A stretch of DNA of 64,000 bases. It comes from Candidatus Rifleibacteriota bacterium. GTDB taxonomy: Bacteria > Muiribacteriota > Ozemobacteria > Ozemobacterales > Ozemobacteraceae. Made by a program: the position numbers and the translations under genes. The stretch spans positions 21,061-85,060 of the forward strand of contig CAJOND010000018.1 in the NCBI GenBank assembly GCA_905236675.1, in the 5' to 3' direction. Positions 63,743 through 64,000 of the stretch are shown here, in pieces (position 1 is the stretch's first letter; each line of letters begins with the position of its first letter). The notes beneath the pieces are model-generated. The model was not told the origin of the DNA and did no database searches. It worked only from the letters and a program-made list of their open reading frames with translations.

Positions 63743-63985
63743 ATGACAAAAATAATTGAAAGATATTTGGAAATTAAAAATTCTAATGTAGCAAATAAAA
63801 CAGATAGTTTAATAAAAGATTGTTTTAAATATGTAATATTCAAAATAAAACCCTCTTTATTAAAGACTGCCGCCAAGGATGGCGGCGTGCAAGCGGTAAC
63901 AGGCAATGTCATTAAGTTAAGAAATTTAAAGAAAATAAAAAAAATTAATAAGGAAAACTTATGCTATTGTTTTTTTATGAAATAA
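63743..63985 (+). CDS. Small basic protein of unknown function
   Basis: 80 residues, ATG with AGGAGA five bases upstream. 18 of 80 residues are Lys. Codons 43-48 (63869-63886) hold a GC-rich perfect hairpin, GCCGCCA-AGGA-TGGCGGC, translated as 'AAKDGG'. In an AT-rich gene that hairpin looks like another small inserted element. The product shows no known motif. Complete; stop at 63983-63985. Confidence 0.5.
   Translation: MTKIIERYLEIKNSNVANKTDSLIKDCFKYVIFKIKPSLLKTAAKDGGVQAVTGNVIKLRNLKKIKKINKENLCYCFFMK
63869..63886. repeat. GC-rich hairpin inside the small ORF
   Basis: Seven-base perfect stem GCCGCCA/TGGCGGC around loop AGGA, in frame, strongly GC-rich against its surroundings. Confidence 0.5.
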
Positions 63986-64000
63986 TTGTTTTCGCTATAA

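Noticed and set aside
1..64000. tRNA, rRNA or CRISPR arrays
   Set aside because: I looked for T-loop-like GGTTCGAATCC motifs and for regularly spaced identical repeats and saw none; the repeats found are irregularly dispersed.

Overview
The window is AT-rich, uses the standard bacterial code (TGA ends several genes, including ones in ATGA stop/start overlaps) and comes from a Gram-negative-type (diderm) bacterium. Evidence for an outer membrane: an arabinose-5-phosphate isomerase for Kdo, an MlaE/MlaF/MlaD lipid transport set, an SLH-domain beta-barrel protein ending in Phe, and a second barrel protein. The mix of SLH porin, SpoIVB-like S55 protease, carbohydrate-binding lipoproteins and zinc-ribbon membrane proteins suggests an uncultured lineage such as Candidatus Riflebacteria/Ozemobacteria. 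That placement is inference; no rRNA or tRNA gene is visible to test it.

Layout. 18-4868 (-): a very large secreted protein of unknown function. 5139-6116 (-): ornithine carbamoyltransferase with its own promoter and terminator. 6269-6736 (+): an acetyltransferase. 6741-15398 (-): a run of eight-odd kilobases of seven exported proteins (SLH barrel, CBM-like lipoprotein, glucodextranase-C-like protein, barrel protein, three other secreted proteins), which looks like one envelope/glycan-contact unit. 15528-16481 (+): acetyltransferase. 16524-19255 (-): kdsD-like gene and a PilX-like protein. 19437-24044 (-): three polytopic membrane proteins, two of them tandem paralogues of glycosyltransferase-39 type. 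24217-34501 (+): one long operon with a phosphodiester glycosidase, S55 protease, MlaE, MlaF, MlaD, asparaginase, a zinc-ribbon/TPR membrane protein and a HEXXH metallopeptidase. 34598-40754 (+): glycan operon (GT2, B12-radical SAM, AsnB-like, TMTC-like). 40745-42963: a duplicated pnp promoter/start flanking an inserted, frameshifted membrane-protein gene. 42915-46607 (+): pnp, prfA, prmC, tsaC-like. 46679-49061 (+): chemoreceptor-like protein with an acidic sensor region, and a biotinyl-domain protein with a degenerate biotin site. 49116-51763 (-): coiled-coil membrane protein, YggU, DivIVA, orphan DNA methyltransferase. 52021-59920: two paralogous zinc-ribbon membrane proteins enclosing a TRIC channel, a triple-repeat secreted protein and a HAD phosphatase. 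59948-64000: DUF2442/DUF4160 pair, SUMF1-like lipoprotein, ElaA-like acetyltransferase, an unknown protein, a broken DpnD-like gene and a small ORF.

The most unusual signals are: (1) short palindromic elements of the type that starts CGTCATTGCGAG and ends TGGCAATCC, found inside two protein-coding genes in the same reading frame and elsewhere supplying ribosome-binding sites, much like Rickettsia palindromic elements; (2) the pnp 5'-end duplication bracketing a foreign-looking gene; (3) a probable ATT start codon that restores a membrane anchor to the phosphodiester glycosidase; (4) a biotinyl domain whose Met-Lys-Met site is Cys-Lys-Asn; (5) an MlaD with a barrel-like C-terminus; and (6) the envelope cluster of binding modules without an obvious hydrolase.
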